Shown: in pieces, positions 25,458 through 35,500 of the stretch
How positions within the stretch are numbered: the stretch's first letter is position 1
Layout: every line of letters begins with the position of its first letter
Assembly: GCA_039933215.1 (NCBI GenBank)
Contig: JBDTOO010000022.1
Coordinates: 1 to 55,339, forward strand
Source of the DNA: JALYUA01 sp039933215
GTDB lineage: Bacteria; Acidobacteriota; Thermoanaerobaculia; UBA5066; Gp7-AA6
DNA length: 55,339 bases
Reading direction: 5' to 3'
Position numbers and translations under genes: made by a program
Notes under the pieces: generated by a model
What the model was told of the DNA's origin: nothing
The model's database searches: none
What the model saw: only the letters and a program-made list of their open reading frames with translations

Positions 25458-27065
25458 ATGACGCGCTGGCGGCGGCCGCTCTCGTTTCTCGGGCTCGCCC
25501 TGGTGGCCGGCGTCGCTCTGGCGAAGATGGCCGTCGTGCGGCTGCCGTTTGACGAGTACGCGGACGCGCTGACGGCGATCGAGAGCTGGGCACCGGAGCC
25601 GATCCCCGCCGAGAAGTTCATCTACTCCTCCATCCACGGGATGCTCGCGCGTCTCGACCCCCACACGTCCTTCCTCGAGCCGGACGATTACGCGGACCTG
25701 CGCGAGAAGCAGCAGGGCTCCTACTACGGGATCGGGCTCGTCATCCAGAACCGCGCCGGCAAGACGGTCGTGATCACCGCGATGGACGGCACGCCGGCCT
25801 TCCGTATGGGCGTGCGCGCGGGCGACGTCCTCACCCGGATCGGCGGCGAAGAGATCCGCGAGGACACGAGCACCGACGAGATCTCCGCGCGGCTGCGCGG
25901 CTCGCTCGGAACCTCCGTGCGCGTCACCCTCCGCCGACCCGGAATGGCCGACCCGATCCATCTCGTGATCCCCCGGGCCGAGATTCCGACTCTATCGGTG
26001 CCGTACGCCTTCATGCTGAACGCCGACACGGGCTACATCCTGCTGCGGGACTTCACGCAGACGTCGGGACGCGAGGTGACCGCCGCGCTCGAGAAGCTCC
26101 AGAAGTTGGGGATGAAGAAGCTCGTCTTCGACCTGCGCGGGAACCCGGGCGGCGTGCTCGACCAGGCGGTCAACGTTGCGGACGTCTTTCTCTCCCGCGG
26201 CGAGCGCGTCGTCTACACGCGGGGTCGGACGCCGTCGTCGGCGCAGGATTTCTACGCGCCGGGCGAGGGGGCGCATTTCGACCGGCCGCTGGTGGTGTTG
26301 ATCAACCGGGGGTCGGCGTCGGCTTCGGAGATCGTGGCGGGAGCGATCCAGGACCACGACCGGGGGCTGATTCTGGGGCAGAGGAGCTGGGGCAAGGGGC
26401 TGGTTCAGAGCGTGTACACGCTGCCGTACGGAGCGGGGCTGGCGTTGACGACGGCGCGGTATTACACGCCTTCGGGGCGTTGGATCCAGAGGGACTACAG
26501 CGACCTGCTGGCGTACGTGAACCCGGAGGATCCGGACGCGGGGACGGTCGGGGACGCGGCGGCGGCGGCGGAAGCGCCGCGGCAGGCAGGTCAGACGTTC
26601 TACACGGAGGCGGGGCGGACGGTGTACGCGGCGGGAGGGATCACGCCGGACGTGATGGTCAAGAGCGCGTGGGGGGACTCGAAGCTGTTGTCGCAGCTTC
26701 TGGCGCGGCAGTTGTTCTTCAACTTCGCGGTGGATTACCTGGCGCGCCATCCGGAGGTGAAGGCGGACGTGGCTGTGACGGAGGGGATGAGGGAGGAGTT
26801 TTTCCGGTTCGCGGAGAAGTCGAAGTTTTCGACGGCGGAGGAGCTGTCGCGGCAGTGGCAGGAGGACGCGAACCGGCGGCTGGTGGATCTGGCGATGCAG
26901 ACGGAGCTGGTGAATGCGAAGTTCGGGCTGGAGGCGGGCCGCAAGGTGCAGGCTTCCGGCGACGCCCAGCTTCAGAAGGCGCTGGCGGAGTTCGACGAGG
27001 CCGCCCGCATCGCCGCACTGCCCAAGAAACCCAGCCCCGCCCGCGCCGCCCGCCAGGGAAGCTAG
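25458..27065 (+). CDS. C-terminal processing peptidase, S41 family
   Basis: This 535-residue periplasmic protease has an N-terminal signal anchor (RPLSFLGLALVAGVALAK), the cap region MLARLDPHTSFLEPDDYADL, a PDZ domain (about residues 90-165: GIGLVIQN, then GVRAGDVLTRIGG) and the S41 core LVFDLRGNPGGVLDQAV. The Ser/Lys dyad appears in NRGSASASEIVAGA and GQRSWGKGLVQS. CtpA-type enzymes trim or degrade envelope proteins. About 130 residues after the core form a helical tail. Codon choice switches from C-ending to G-ending codons between roughly 26270 and 26940, then back, although the protein is continuous. It converges on kdsC with a terminator between. Confidence 0.94.
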   Translation: MTRWRRPLSFLGLALVAGVALAKMAVVRLPFDEYADALTAIESWAPEPIPAEKFIYSSIHGMLARLDPHTSFLEPDDYADLREKQQGSYYGIGLVIQNRAGKTVVITAMDGTPAFRMGVRAGDVLTRIGGEEIREDTSTDEISARLRGSLGTSVRVTLRRPGMADPIHLVIPRAEIPTLSVPYAFMLNADTGYILLRDFTQTSGREVTAALEKLQKLGMKKLVFDLRGNPGGVLDQAVNVADVFLSRGERVVYTRGRTPSSAQDFYAPGEGAHFDRPLVVLINRGSASASEIVAGAIQDHDRGLILGQRSWGKGLVQSVYTLPYGAGLALTTARYYTPSGRWIQRDYSDLLAYVNPEDPDAGTVGDAAAAAEAPRQAGQTFYTEAGRTVYAAGGITPDVMVKSAWGDSKLLSQLLARQLFFNFAVDYLARHPEVKADVAVTEGMREEFFRFAEKSKFSTAEELSRQWQEDANRRLVDLAMQTELVNAKFGLEAGRKVQASGDAQLQKALAEFDEAARIAALPKKPSPARAARQGS

Positions 27066-27084
27066 GGACTCTCCCGATCGAGCG

Positions 27085-27116
27085 AAAAAAGGGCGCCGCG
27101 GGGCGCCCGTTTTCGT
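27085..27116. terminator. Bidirectional terminator between S41 peptidase and kdsC
   Basis: GGGCGCC-GCGG-GGCGCCC (27091-27108) is flanked by AAAAAA on the left and GTTTTCGTTT on the right. Both strands therefore read a GC stem followed by a U-rich tract, which suits the converging genes on either side. Confidence 0.88.
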
Positions 27117-27147
27117 TTCGTGGCAACGGCAACGCCGGCCGGACGGG

Positions 27148-27711
27148 TCAGCCGCGTGGACGCGGGCGGCCAGCCCCGAGGACGCGGCGACGTCCGGGCG
27201 CCGCCGCGCGCATCCGATTGTTCGCGGCGAGCACGAGCTCGATGAACTCGCGGACCGCGCCGCGTCCGCCCGAGCGTCGGAGCACGACGTCCGCGGCCTT
27301 CCTGGCGGGGGGAGCCCCGTCGGCGGGACTCGCGGAAAACGCCGCCGCCCGAAGGAGAGGGACGTCCGGCTCGTCGTCCCCCATCGCCGCCGTCTCCGCG
27401 GGTGTCACGCGCCAGCGGCGGCAGAGCGCCTCGTACCGTTCGAGCTTCCCGTCGTGGGCGACGCCCTGGACGCAGGCATGGACGCCGAGCTCCTTCGCTC
27501 GCCGGGCGGTCGCCCGCGACGTCCGCCCCGAGATCCACGCGATCTTCAGGCCCGCCGCGATCGCCATCTTGATCCCGTGACCGTCCTTGGTGTCGAACAC
27601 CTTGAAATCATTGCCGTCGTCGGCCAGGTAGACCCGGCCGTCGGTCAGGACTCCGTCCACGTCGAAGAAGATCGCCCGAATCGGAGACGCGAGGGACCGA
27701 GCCCGCGTCAT
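27148..27711 (-). CDS. kdsC: 3-deoxy-D-manno-octulosonate 8-phosphate phosphatase
   Basis: This 187-residue HAD phosphatase removes the phosphate from Kdo-8-phosphate to give Kdo for lipid A-core assembly. It has HAD motif I FFDVDGVLTDG, motif II in WISGRTS, the KdsC-typical DGHGIKMAIAAGLK, and motif IV MGDDEPDVPLL. The ATG at 27711 overlaps the kdsD stop (ATGA), a common kdsD-kdsC arrangement. The C-terminal about 20 residues are basic and look unconserved. A bidirectional terminator lies downstream. Confidence 0.95.
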   Translation of the reverse strand: MTRARSLASPIRAIFFDVDGVLTDGRVYLADDGNDFKVFDTKDGHGIKMAIAAGLKIAWISGRTSRATARRAKELGVHACVQGVAHDGKLERYEALCRRWRVTPAETAAMGDDEPDVPLLRAAAFSASPADGAPPARKAADVVLRRSGGRGAVREFIELVLAANNRMRAAAPGRRRVLGAGRPRPRG

Positions 27712-28667
27712 CGCTCGATTCCGGACGGAAGCAGGTCGTGGAGGTGAACGGCCCCGGTCAGGCGCTGCCCGGAATCGACGACGAAGAGGGTCGTGATCCT
27801 GGACGCCTCCATGCGGGCGAGCGCGGTGGAAGCGAACTCTTCCGCGTCGACGGTCCTCGGGTTCGGATGCAGGCACGCGCCGGCGGTTCGGGAGAGCAGA
27901 GTCGGGTCGCCCTCCAGCAGGCGCCTCAGGTCGCCGTCGGAAATGACGCCGGCGAGACGTCCGTCCGCATCGACGACCGCCGTGATGCCCATCATCTTCC
28001 GGGTCATCTCGTGGATGGCCTCGGTCATGGGGGTCTCGACCGTCACGCGGGGAACCCGTTCGCCGGAGCGCATCAGGTCCTTGACCTTCAGAAATCTCCG
28101 GCCCAGGTTCCCGCCCGGGTGGAGGGCGGCGAAGTCCTCCGGTCCGAATCCTCGCTCTTCGGCGAGCGCCATCGCAAGGGCGTCGCCGAGCGCCAGCATC
28201 GCGGTGGTCGAAGCGGTCGGAGCGAGATTGAGAGGGCAGGCTTCCCGGGAGACCGTCACCGTGAGCGCCACGTCCGCCCCCCGGGACACGGACGAGTCCG
28301 GAGTGCCGGTCAGGGAGATCGTCCGAAGACCCCTGGCCCGGGCGAACTCGAGGAGACGGACGATCTCCGGCGTCTCGCCGGAATGCGACAGGGCGAAGAC
28401 CACGTCGCCCGTCATCAGCATTCCGAGGTCGCCGTGGCTCGCTTCCGCGGCGTGGAGAAAATAGGCCGGCGTTCCCGTCGAGGCGAGGGTCGCCGCGATC
28501 TTCTGACCCACGATTCCGGACTTTCCGAGGCCGCTGACGCAGATCCGGCCCTTCGACTGCGAGATCTCCCGGGCGGCGCGAAGAAAAGGCTCTCCAAGAA
28601 GGGCGATCTGCTCCCGGACGGTGTCCGCTTCGATCTGGAGGACCCGGCGGGCGGCTTCGAGGATCAC
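27708..28667 (-). CDS. kdsD: Arabinose-5-phosphate isomerase
   Basis: This 319-residue enzyme interconverts ribulose-5-phosphate and arabinose-5-phosphate, the first step of Kdo synthesis. It has an N-terminal SIS domain (ICVSGLGKSGIVGQKIAATL, AEASHGDLGM, LSHSGETPEIVR, then SGT-type sugar-phosphate residues) and two C-terminal CBS domains (PMTEAIHEMTRKMMGITAVV, ASRITTLFVVD). The GTG at 28667 gives the correct N-terminus. TAAGAT lies 8 nt upstream and there is no ribosome site. It is first in a kdsD-kdsC pair. Confidence 0.95.
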   Translation of the reverse strand: MILEAARRVLQIEADTVREQIALLGEPFLRAAREISQSKGRICVSGLGKSGIVGQKIAATLASTGTPAYFLHAAEASHGDLGMLMTGDVVFALSHSGETPEIVRLLEFARARGLRTISLTGTPDSSVSRGADVALTVTVSREACPLNLAPTASTTAMLALGDALAMALAEERGFGPEDFAALHPGGNLGRRFLKVKDLMRSGERVPRVTVETPMTEAIHEMTRKMMGITAVVDADGRLAGVISDGDLRRLLEGDPTLLSRTAGACLHPNPRTVDAEEFASTALARMEASRITTLFVVDSGQRLTGAVHLHDLLPSGIER

Positions 28668-28675
28668 GGCGACGT

Positions 28676-28681
28676 ATCTTA
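28676..28681 (-). promoter_or_regulatory. -10 element of a leaderless kdsD
   Basis: On the minus strand, TAAGAT ends 8 nt before the kdsD GTG at 28667. Confidence 0.55.
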
Positions 28682-28772
28682 GCGTTGCGGACCGCCAAAA
28701 CCCGGGGGCGGGTCGTTTCGTATCAGGGTGCGAAAACAGCCCGATTCCCCGGCCCCCACGAAAGGAGTCGCC

Positions 28773-31586
28773 GTGCCACTCTTCCGAACCCGCTCGCTCT
28801 CCGTTCTGCTGCTCGCGGCCGCCGCAGCGGCGTCCGCCCAGACCCCCGCGACGCCCGCGCGCAAAGCCCCCTCGGCGCACAAGGCGCCCGCTCCGGCGGC
28901 ATCCGAGACCCCGAAGATCGACTTCGAAAAGTACACGCTTCCGAACGGTCTCGAGGTCATCCTTCACGTCGACCGGAAGCTGCCGATCGTCAACGTCAAC
29001 CAGTGGTTCCACGTGGGCTCGAAGAACGAGCGGCCCGGCCGCACGGGCTTTGCCCATCTCTTCGAGCACATGATGTTTCAGGGCTCCAAGAACACCGGCG
29101 ACTACTTCGTCACCGCGGAATCGGCGGGCGCGAACCTGCAGGAGGGCGGCGTCAACGGGACGACGAACACCGACCGGACGAACTACTTCGCGACCGTCCC
29201 CTCCGGGAACCTCGAAAAGATCCTCTGGCTCGAGTCAGACCGCCTGGCGACGCTCGCCGACGCCCTGACGAAAGAGAAGCTCGACAACCAGCGCGACGTG
29301 GTCAAGAACGAGCGGCGCCAGGGTCTCGAGAACACCCCCTACGGCCGCTGGCTGAAGCTCACGGTCGAGAACCTCCACCCCGCGGGCCACCCCTACTCCT
29401 GGACCGTCATCGGAAGCCACGAAGACCTGACCGCCGCGTCACCGGAGGACGTCAAGGACTTTTTCCGCACCTATTACACGCCGAACAACCTCTCGCTGGT
29501 GATCGCCGGCGATTTCGACCCGGCCGAGGCGAAGCGGCTCATCGAGAAGTATTTCGGCGGCATCCCCGCCGGTCCGCCCCTCGACCGACCGACGCGGTGG
29601 ATCCCGACCCTGTCCGGAGAGAAGATCGTGGAGGCGACCGACCGCGTGCCGCAGGAGCGCGTCTACATGACGTGGCCGGCGCCGGAGTTTTTCGGGCAGG
29701 GCGACGCGGAGCTCGATCTCATCTCGAACATCCTGACGGACGGGCTCGCCTCGCGGCTCTCGAAGGTGCTCGTATACGACAAGCAGCTCTGCTCGAGCGT
29801 CACCTCTTTCAACAACAACCAGGAGATCTCGGGGTTCTTCACGGTGATCGCGACCGCGCGGCCCGGAGCGTCCCTTTCGGAGATCGAGAAGATCGTCACC
29901 GAAGAGGTCGCCCGCTTGTCGAAGACAGGCCCGACGCCCGCCGAGCTCGACCGCGCGAAGGCGAAGCAGGAGTTCGCGTTCGTGACGGGACTCGAACGGA
30001 TCGGCGGCTTCGGAGGCAAGGCAGACGTCCTCAACCAGTACAACACCTTCTCCGGAGATCCCGGCCGCTACGCGGCGGACATCGAACGGCACCGTCGTGT
30101 CTCTCCCGGCGACGTCCGCGCGGCCGCCGACCGCTGGCTCAACACGCGCAACCGGCTCCTCGTCCGCTTTCATCCGGAGAAGTCCGGCCGCGCGTCGGAA
30201 GCGGCCCTCGACCGTTCCAAGTCTCCGGAATTCGGCGCCGACCGGCCCTTCAAGGCACCCGAGGTCCAGACCGCGAAGCTCTCCAACGGCCTCGAAATCT
30301 TCGTGGTGGAGCGCCGCGACCTGCCGAAGGTGGTGGTGACGCTCACGACGCGAGCGGGCAGCGCGGCCGCACCGGCCGGGAAGGACGGGATCGCCTATCT
30401 GACAGCTCGCATCGCCCGCCTCGGAACGAAGACACGCAAGGCGCTCGAGATCGAAGATGCTCTCGGGAACCTGGGCACGGAGCTCCAGGCGTCCGCGAGC
30501 CGCGAAGACGCGAGGCTGGAGGTCGAAGTGCTCAAGAGACACCTCGGGCCGGCTCTCGGGCTTCTCGCGGACGTGGCCCGCAATGCCAGCTTTCCGGCGG
30601 ACGAAGTGGAGCGCGAGAAGAAGACTCACCTGGACGCCCTCTCGCAGCAGGCGAAGAACGCCAACGCCGTGGCGGGAAGGGTCCGGGCGATGCTCGCCTT
30701 CGGAGCCGATCATCCCTACGGGCGTCCCGTCCAGGGCCTCCCCTCGACGGTCGCCGGATTGACCCGCGAGGATCTGGCCTCCTTTTACGCGGCGCGCTGG
30801 AAACCGGGCAGCTCCGCGATCATCTTCTCGGGCGACGTGACGCTCGCCGAGGCGTCCGCCCTCGCGGAGAAGGCTCTCGGAGGATGGAGCGGGGGCGCTG
30901 CGGCGGCCGTTCCGATCCCGCCCGCGTCTCCCTCGCCGACGGCGGGCCGCATCTACCTGGTGGATCGCCAGGACGCGGCGCAGACCGTCGTCACCCAGTT
31001 TCTCCCCGCTCCGGCGCGAAAGACCGAAGACTACGCGGCGCTGCGTCTCGCCGACGCGGTGTGGGGGGGCGGCGGGTTTGGAACGCGCCTCAACCTGAAT
31101 CTGCGGCAGGACAAGGGCTACTCGTACGGGGTCTTCTCGAACCTGGTGCTCTTCGAGTCCGGGGGGTACTGGTATGCCGGCGGCGGCGTTCAGACCAACA
31201 AAACCAGGGAGTCCATCGTCGAGTTCGACAAGGAGCTCAAGGGTCTCGCCGGCAGCCGCCCGATCACCGAGGACGAGTTCGCCGCCGCGCGCTCCAAGCG
31301 GGTGCGAGGGTACGCGCAGGCCTTCGAAGCGCTCGGCCGGATCAACGGACAGGTCGCCGACCTCTGGGTGGATCGGCTCCCGACGACCGAGCTCCAGCGC
31401 GAGTACGACGAGGCGGGCAAGACGACGATCGCCCAGGCCACCGCCGCCGCGCAGAAGTACGTGAAGACGGATCAAGCCGGCCTCCTGCTCGTGGGCGATC
31501 GAGCGAAGATCGAGTCCGGCCTGCGCGAGCTGAAGCTCGGAGAGATCGTGTTTCTCGACCCGGAAGGCAAGCCGATCGCGAAATAG
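28773..31586 (+). CDS. Two-domain M16 zinc peptidase, secreted
   Basis: This 937-residue protein is a tandem M16 (pitrilysin/PqqL-like) peptidase. A signal peptide (SLSVLLLAAAAAASA, then QTP) is followed by the active half with the inverted zinc motif HLFEH in TGFAHLFEHMMFQGSKN and ENTPYGRW downstream. The second half (from about residue 500, AKLSNGLEIFVVERRDLPKV) lacks HxxEH and contributes to the closed chamber, as in known single-chain M16 enzymes. Expected location is the periplasm or outside the cell, degrading peptides. The GTG at 28773 has AAAGGAG at the right distance; an in-frame GTG at 28728 would bury the signal peptide. Confidence 0.93.
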   Translation: MPLFRTRSLSVLLLAAAAAASAQTPATPARKAPSAHKAPAPAASETPKIDFEKYTLPNGLEVILHVDRKLPIVNVNQWFHVGSKNERPGRTGFAHLFEHMMFQGSKNTGDYFVTAESAGANLQEGGVNGTTNTDRTNYFATVPSGNLEKILWLESDRLATLADALTKEKLDNQRDVVKNERRQGLENTPYGRWLKLTVENLHPAGHPYSWTVIGSHEDLTAASPEDVKDFFRTYYTPNNLSLVIAGDFDPAEAKRLIEKYFGGIPAGPPLDRPTRWIPTLSGEKIVEATDRVPQERVYMTWPAPEFFGQGDAELDLISNILTDGLASRLSKVLVYDKQLCSSVTSFNNNQEISGFFTVIATARPGASLSEIEKIVTEEVARLSKTGPTPAELDRAKAKQEFAFVTGLERIGGFGGKADVLNQYNTFSGDPGRYAADIERHRRVSPGDVRAAADRWLNTRNRLLVRFHPEKSGRASEAALDRSKSPEFGADRPFKAPEVQTAKLSNGLEIFVVERRDLPKVVVTLTTRAGSAAAPAGKDGIAYLTARIARLGTKTRKALEIEDALGNLGTELQASASREDARLEVEVLKRHLGPALGLLADVARNASFPADEVEREKKTHLDALSQQAKNANAVAGRVRAMLAFGADHPYGRPVQGLPSTVAGLTREDLASFYAARWKPGSSAIIFSGDVTLAEASALAEKALGGWSGGAAAAVPIPPASPSPTAGRIYLVDRQDAAQTVVTQFLPAPARKTEDYAALRLADAVWGGGGFGTRLNLNLRQDKGYSYGVFSNLVLFESGGYWYAGGGVQTNKTRESIVEFDKELKGLAGSRPITEDEFAAARSKRVRGYAQAFEALGRINGQVADLWVDRLPTTELQREYDEAGKTTIAQATAAAQKYVKTDQAGLLLVGDRAKIESGLRELKLGEIVFLDPEGKPIAK

Positions 31587-31900
31587 GCATCGAAGCATCG
31601 TGCCGCGGCATCCGCCGCGGGACCCGTCTCGCCGGCGGAGCGTGCGGTTGCGCCGGCGTCAACGGGGTCAGGACTTCTTCGCCGTCGGCGAGAGCCCGCG
31701 GCCCGTGTGCCCGCTCGCTCATGGAACGGGGGATTGACAGCGCGTGCCGGAAGGCTCGAGGGCCGGGAGGCGGAGGGGTTTGCGCTCGCGACGGTCGAAT
31801 ACTTCCACCCGTGGTCGGCTGGACCGCGGATCCCTCGGACGCCGGCTGGCAAGCGGCGAACTGTACGATAGCGTACAATAGGTGCACTCCCGGAGGTTCC
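31587..31900. other. Intergenic region before the phosphorelay cassette
   Basis: This 314-bp stretch holds no gene I can support. Its 3' end carries the inverted repeat and -10 element described separately, and the CGGAGG ribosome site (31891-31896) of the next gene. A GC-rich inverted sequence around 31603-31621 lacks a T-run. Confidence 0.6.
31862..31879. promoter_or_regulatory. Operator-like palindrome over a -10 element
   Basis: TGTACG-ATAG-CGTACA (31862-31877) is a perfect 6-4-6 inverted repeat whose right arm overlaps a consensus-like -10 TACAAT (31874-31879). The start codon is 21 nt further on. It is probably a repressor site for the signalling cassette; the cognate regulator is not in view. 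Confidence 0.6.
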
Positions 31901-32536
31901 ATGTCCTCTCCCGGTCCCCAGGCCTACAGCGTTCCCTGCTTTAACTGCCAGTCGCCTTTCGAGCCGCTCGAGAGCTCGTGGTGCAACTGTCTGGTATCCA
32001 AGCGGACTTTCACCTGTCCGAGCTGCCTGAATTGCTTCTGTAAAGCGCCTCCGGCCTACAAACAGAAGTTCTGGGAGTCCGCGCCGCGGGCCCTCTGGGA
32101 TCGCTCCGAGGCGGAGCACTCCGGAAAATTCGAGTCGCCGGAGAATCCGACGCCCGAGTCGGCCATCCGGCCGCTCGTCCTCGTCGTCGACGACGAGCCG
32201 GACATCCAGAAGATGGCCGTGCGGGCCATTCTCGGGCTCGGTTATGGCGTGATCCTCGCCCGAAGCGGAGAGGAAGGGCTGGAGCTCGCGGCGAAATACG
32301 TTCCGGATCTCGTCCTCTCGGACGCCCTCATGCCGAAGATGGACGGCCGCGAGATGTGCCGCCGGATCAAGGAAGACCCGTCGACTGCATCGGCGAAGGT
32401 CGTGGTGATGACGTCTCTGTACACGGCCGCCCGCTACAAGGCCGAGGCGTACAAGGATTTCCACGTCGATGAATATCTGTCGAAGCCGCTCGAGATCCGG
32501 GTCTTGCAGTCCGTCCTCCAGAAGCTTCTCACCTAG
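31901..32536 (+). CDS. Cysteine-rich (zinc-ribbon-like) protein with receiver domain
   Basis: This 211-residue protein joins a cysteine-rich N-terminus to a CheY-like receiver. Eight cysteines occur at 13, 16, 28, 30, 39, 42, 45 and 47 (CFNC, CNC, CPSCLNCFC), enough for two metal sites. A linker of about 40 residues leads to the receiver (about 92-211) with acidic pocket VVDDEPD, phospho-acceptor Asp141 in LSDALMP, Thr171 and Lys195 in LSKP. No DNA-binding output is present. CGGAGG supports the ATG. It is the first gene of a four-gene signalling unit; its stop shares one base with the next start. The cysteine domain may sense metal or redox state, or dock a partner; both are guesses. Confidence 0.88.
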   Translation: MSSPGPQAYSVPCFNCQSPFEPLESSWCNCLVSKRTFTCPSCLNCFCKAPPAYKQKFWESAPRALWDRSEAEHSGKFESPENPTPESAIRPLVLVVDDEPDIQKMAVRAILGLGYGVILARSGEEGLELAAKYVPDLVLSDALMPKMDGREMCRRIKEDPSTASAKVVVMTSLYTAARYKAEAYKDFHVDEYLSKPLEIRVLQSVLQKLLT

Positions 32537-35500
32537 TGGCGGTGCCGATCGCCGGCCGCGCGCCGCTGCCGCTGCCGCCCGGCGTCCATCCGGCGAGGCC
32601 GGATTTTTCCCGCGGTCTCATCGCGCGCCGGCTCCCTCCGGCCTGCGGGGCGGCGATCCTTCTCCTCGGGACGGCGGTCGTGATCGGATGGCAAACGGGA
32701 AGCGATCGGCTCATCCGTATCCTCCCGGGGTACCGCCCCATGGTGTACGTCACCGCCCTCTGCTTCATGCTCGCTGGCCTGTCGCTGCTCCTCCGCGCGT
32801 CGAGGTGGCCGCGCCTCTCGGCGATCCCCGCGGCACTCGCTGTTTGCGCGACCGCCGTCAAGGTGCTCGAGTACGCCTCCGGCGCGCGGAGCGGCTTCGA
32901 AGCGACGCTCCTGCCGGGCCTCGTCCGCGTGCAGCCTGCGATGTCCCGAATGCCACCGATCACCGCGATTGCCTTCCTCATCGCCGGATCGGCCCTCTGC
33001 GCCGCGTCCGGCCGGCGACTTGCGCGACGCCCTTTCGTCATGGGTCTCTCGGGAGCGCTGATCCTCGGCTTCGCCACCGTGGTGCTCATGGGCTACGCGA
33101 CGGGGACGACCGGTTATCTCTGGAGTCCCCTGGCCGGGATGGCGCTGCACGCCGCGATAGGACTGTTTCTGCTCGGCATGGCGGTCCTCGTGATCGCGAG
33201 AGCGGACGAGCCGGAAGGGATGTCGAAGCGCCCTCTCTGGTTCCTCCTCGCCGGCGGAATCGCGGCGACGCTCTCCCTCTGGTGGGCGCTCGTCGCCCAG
33301 GACCGGTCTTTCATCGAGCGCACGGTACAGCTCGAAGCGGACTCGTTCGCGTCCCGGATAGCGACGGAGATTCGGGCGCGGTCCTTCGAGCTCTCCCGGA
33401 TGAGCAAGCGATGGGAACAGCGAGGGGACCTTCCGCGATCGGAATGGGAGGCGGACGCGCGCTGGTACTACGCTCATCAGGACGGTCTCCAGGCGCTCCT
33501 GTGGTCGGACTCGACTCTCCACGTCCGCTGGGTCATTCCGCTCCCGGGGAATGAAGGGGCTGTGGACCTCGACCTCCGAGCCGACTCCCGGAGGAGGGAA
33601 GCGCTCGACCAGGCGCTCCAGTCCGGAGGCGTTCGCATCACGCGCCCCCTTCGGGTCGCCGGCGGGGAGCCGGGCTTCCTGATCTATTCGCCCATCTCGT
33701 CCGGCCCGTCGTCGGGGAGCCTGCTCGTCAGCGCTTTCCGCTTTCGAGGATGGTGTGACTCGGTCTTCGAGAGCGAACGAGCCAGGGGAACGCCGATCGC
33801 CCTGTTCGACGGGACGCGAGAGATTTATCGAAGCGGGACGCCGCCGCCGGGGGCGCTCTCGTATGCGCGCGATTCGTCGACCGCCGGAAGCCTTCTTCCG
33901 GTCCGGGTTCGCGTCTGGCCCTCCTCGGATCTGCTCGAGTCGCGCTCGAGACTCGCGACCGTCGCCCTTCTCGTCGGACTCCTGATTACCGGCCTCCTGG
34001 CGCTCTCCGTGCGGCTCGGGCGGATGGCCCGCGACCGGGCGTACGAGGCCGAGGATCTGAATCGATCGTTGAGCGCGGAGGTCCTCGAGCGCCGTAAGGC
34101 GGAGGAGGCGGTGGCCGAACGCATCCGGCTCGCGGACTTCGCGGCCGAGGTCGGCGCGGCGCTCACGAGGCACGCGACGCTCGGCACGGCGCTCACCCAG
34201 TGCGCCGATGCGATGGTGCGGCTCCTCGGCGGATCGACGGCGAGCGTCTGGGCACTCAATCCCCGGACGCGCGAGCTGGAGTTGTCCGGCTCGGCCGGCT
34301 TCGCGAGCGACGAGCCGAATTCCCGGAGCCGGCTCCGCCTGGGCGAGCACCGCCTCGGGCGGATCGCGCGGGATCAGAAACCGATGCTGGTCTCTCTCGA
34401 GAACGAAGTCGCGCTCGAGGACGACAAGAGCTGGGCACGCAGCCGCGGGATGGTCGCGTTCGCGGGCTATCCACTCCTCGTGGGCGAACGGACCGTCGGG
34501 GTCGTGGCGATGTTCTCGGATTCGTCCATGAGCCCGGCGTCGATTCGCGCCCTGGCATCCATCGCGGACGCGCTCGCGCTGGCCATCGATCGCGCCCAGA
34601 CGTCCGCGGCGTTGACGGCTAACGAGGAGCGGACCCGCGCCGTCATCGACAACATGGGAGGAGGCCTCATCACGACCGACGCGCGGGCCATCATAGAAAC
34701 GGTCAATCCCGCGGCGGAACGAATGTTCGGGTACGAGGCGGCCGAGCTCATCGGGAAGCACCTCGGCGTCCTGGCCCCTCTGGTCGCGGGAGACGATGCC
34801 CGGGCGTTCATGCGGCAGGCCGCCGTCGACAGCCTCGGAAAGATCACCGAGTGGCCGGCACGCCGGAGAGACGGATCGGTCTTTCCGATGGAGCTGGCGC
34901 TGGCCACCTTCGAGACCGCGGACGGGCGCCATTTTTCCGGGAGCCTGCGCGACATCTCCGAGCGGAAGGAGATCGACCGCATGAAGAAGGAGTTTCTTTC
35001 GACCGTGAGCCACGAGCTCCGCACGCCGTTGACGTCGATCCGAGGCTCTCTCGGTCTTCTGGCCGGGGGAGTCCTGGGACCGCTGCCTGAGGACGCGAAG
35101 GAGGTCGTGGCGGTCGCCGAACGAAACGTGGTCCGGCTGGTCGACCTCATCAACGACATCCTGGATCTCGAGCGCCTCGATACCGGCCGCCTGGAGATGC
35201 GTTTCGAGCGAGTCCCCGTCGCGCGAATCCTCGCGCGTTCGCTCGACGCGGTGCGGGCCTTCGCGGACAGCCAGTCGATCGCGCTCGAGTCCGTCTCCAG
35301 CGCCGCGATCCTCTTCGCGGACGCCGATCGTCTCGTCCAGGTCCTCGTCAATCTTCTCTCCAACGCGATCAAGTTCTCGCCCGCGCGGAGCACTGTTTCC
35401 GTCCGCGTCACGGAGAACGCATCGGGCACCGAGATCCGCGTCGCCGACCGGGGCCGGGGAGTGCCGGAGGCCTATCGCGAGGCGATCTTTGAGCGCTTCC

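Noticed and set aside
28685..32536. One long open frame across the M16 peptidase and the receiver gene
   Set aside because: Only the last 211 codons are coding in that frame. The earlier part is the out-of-frame shadow of the M16 gene and has arginine/proline-rich composition.
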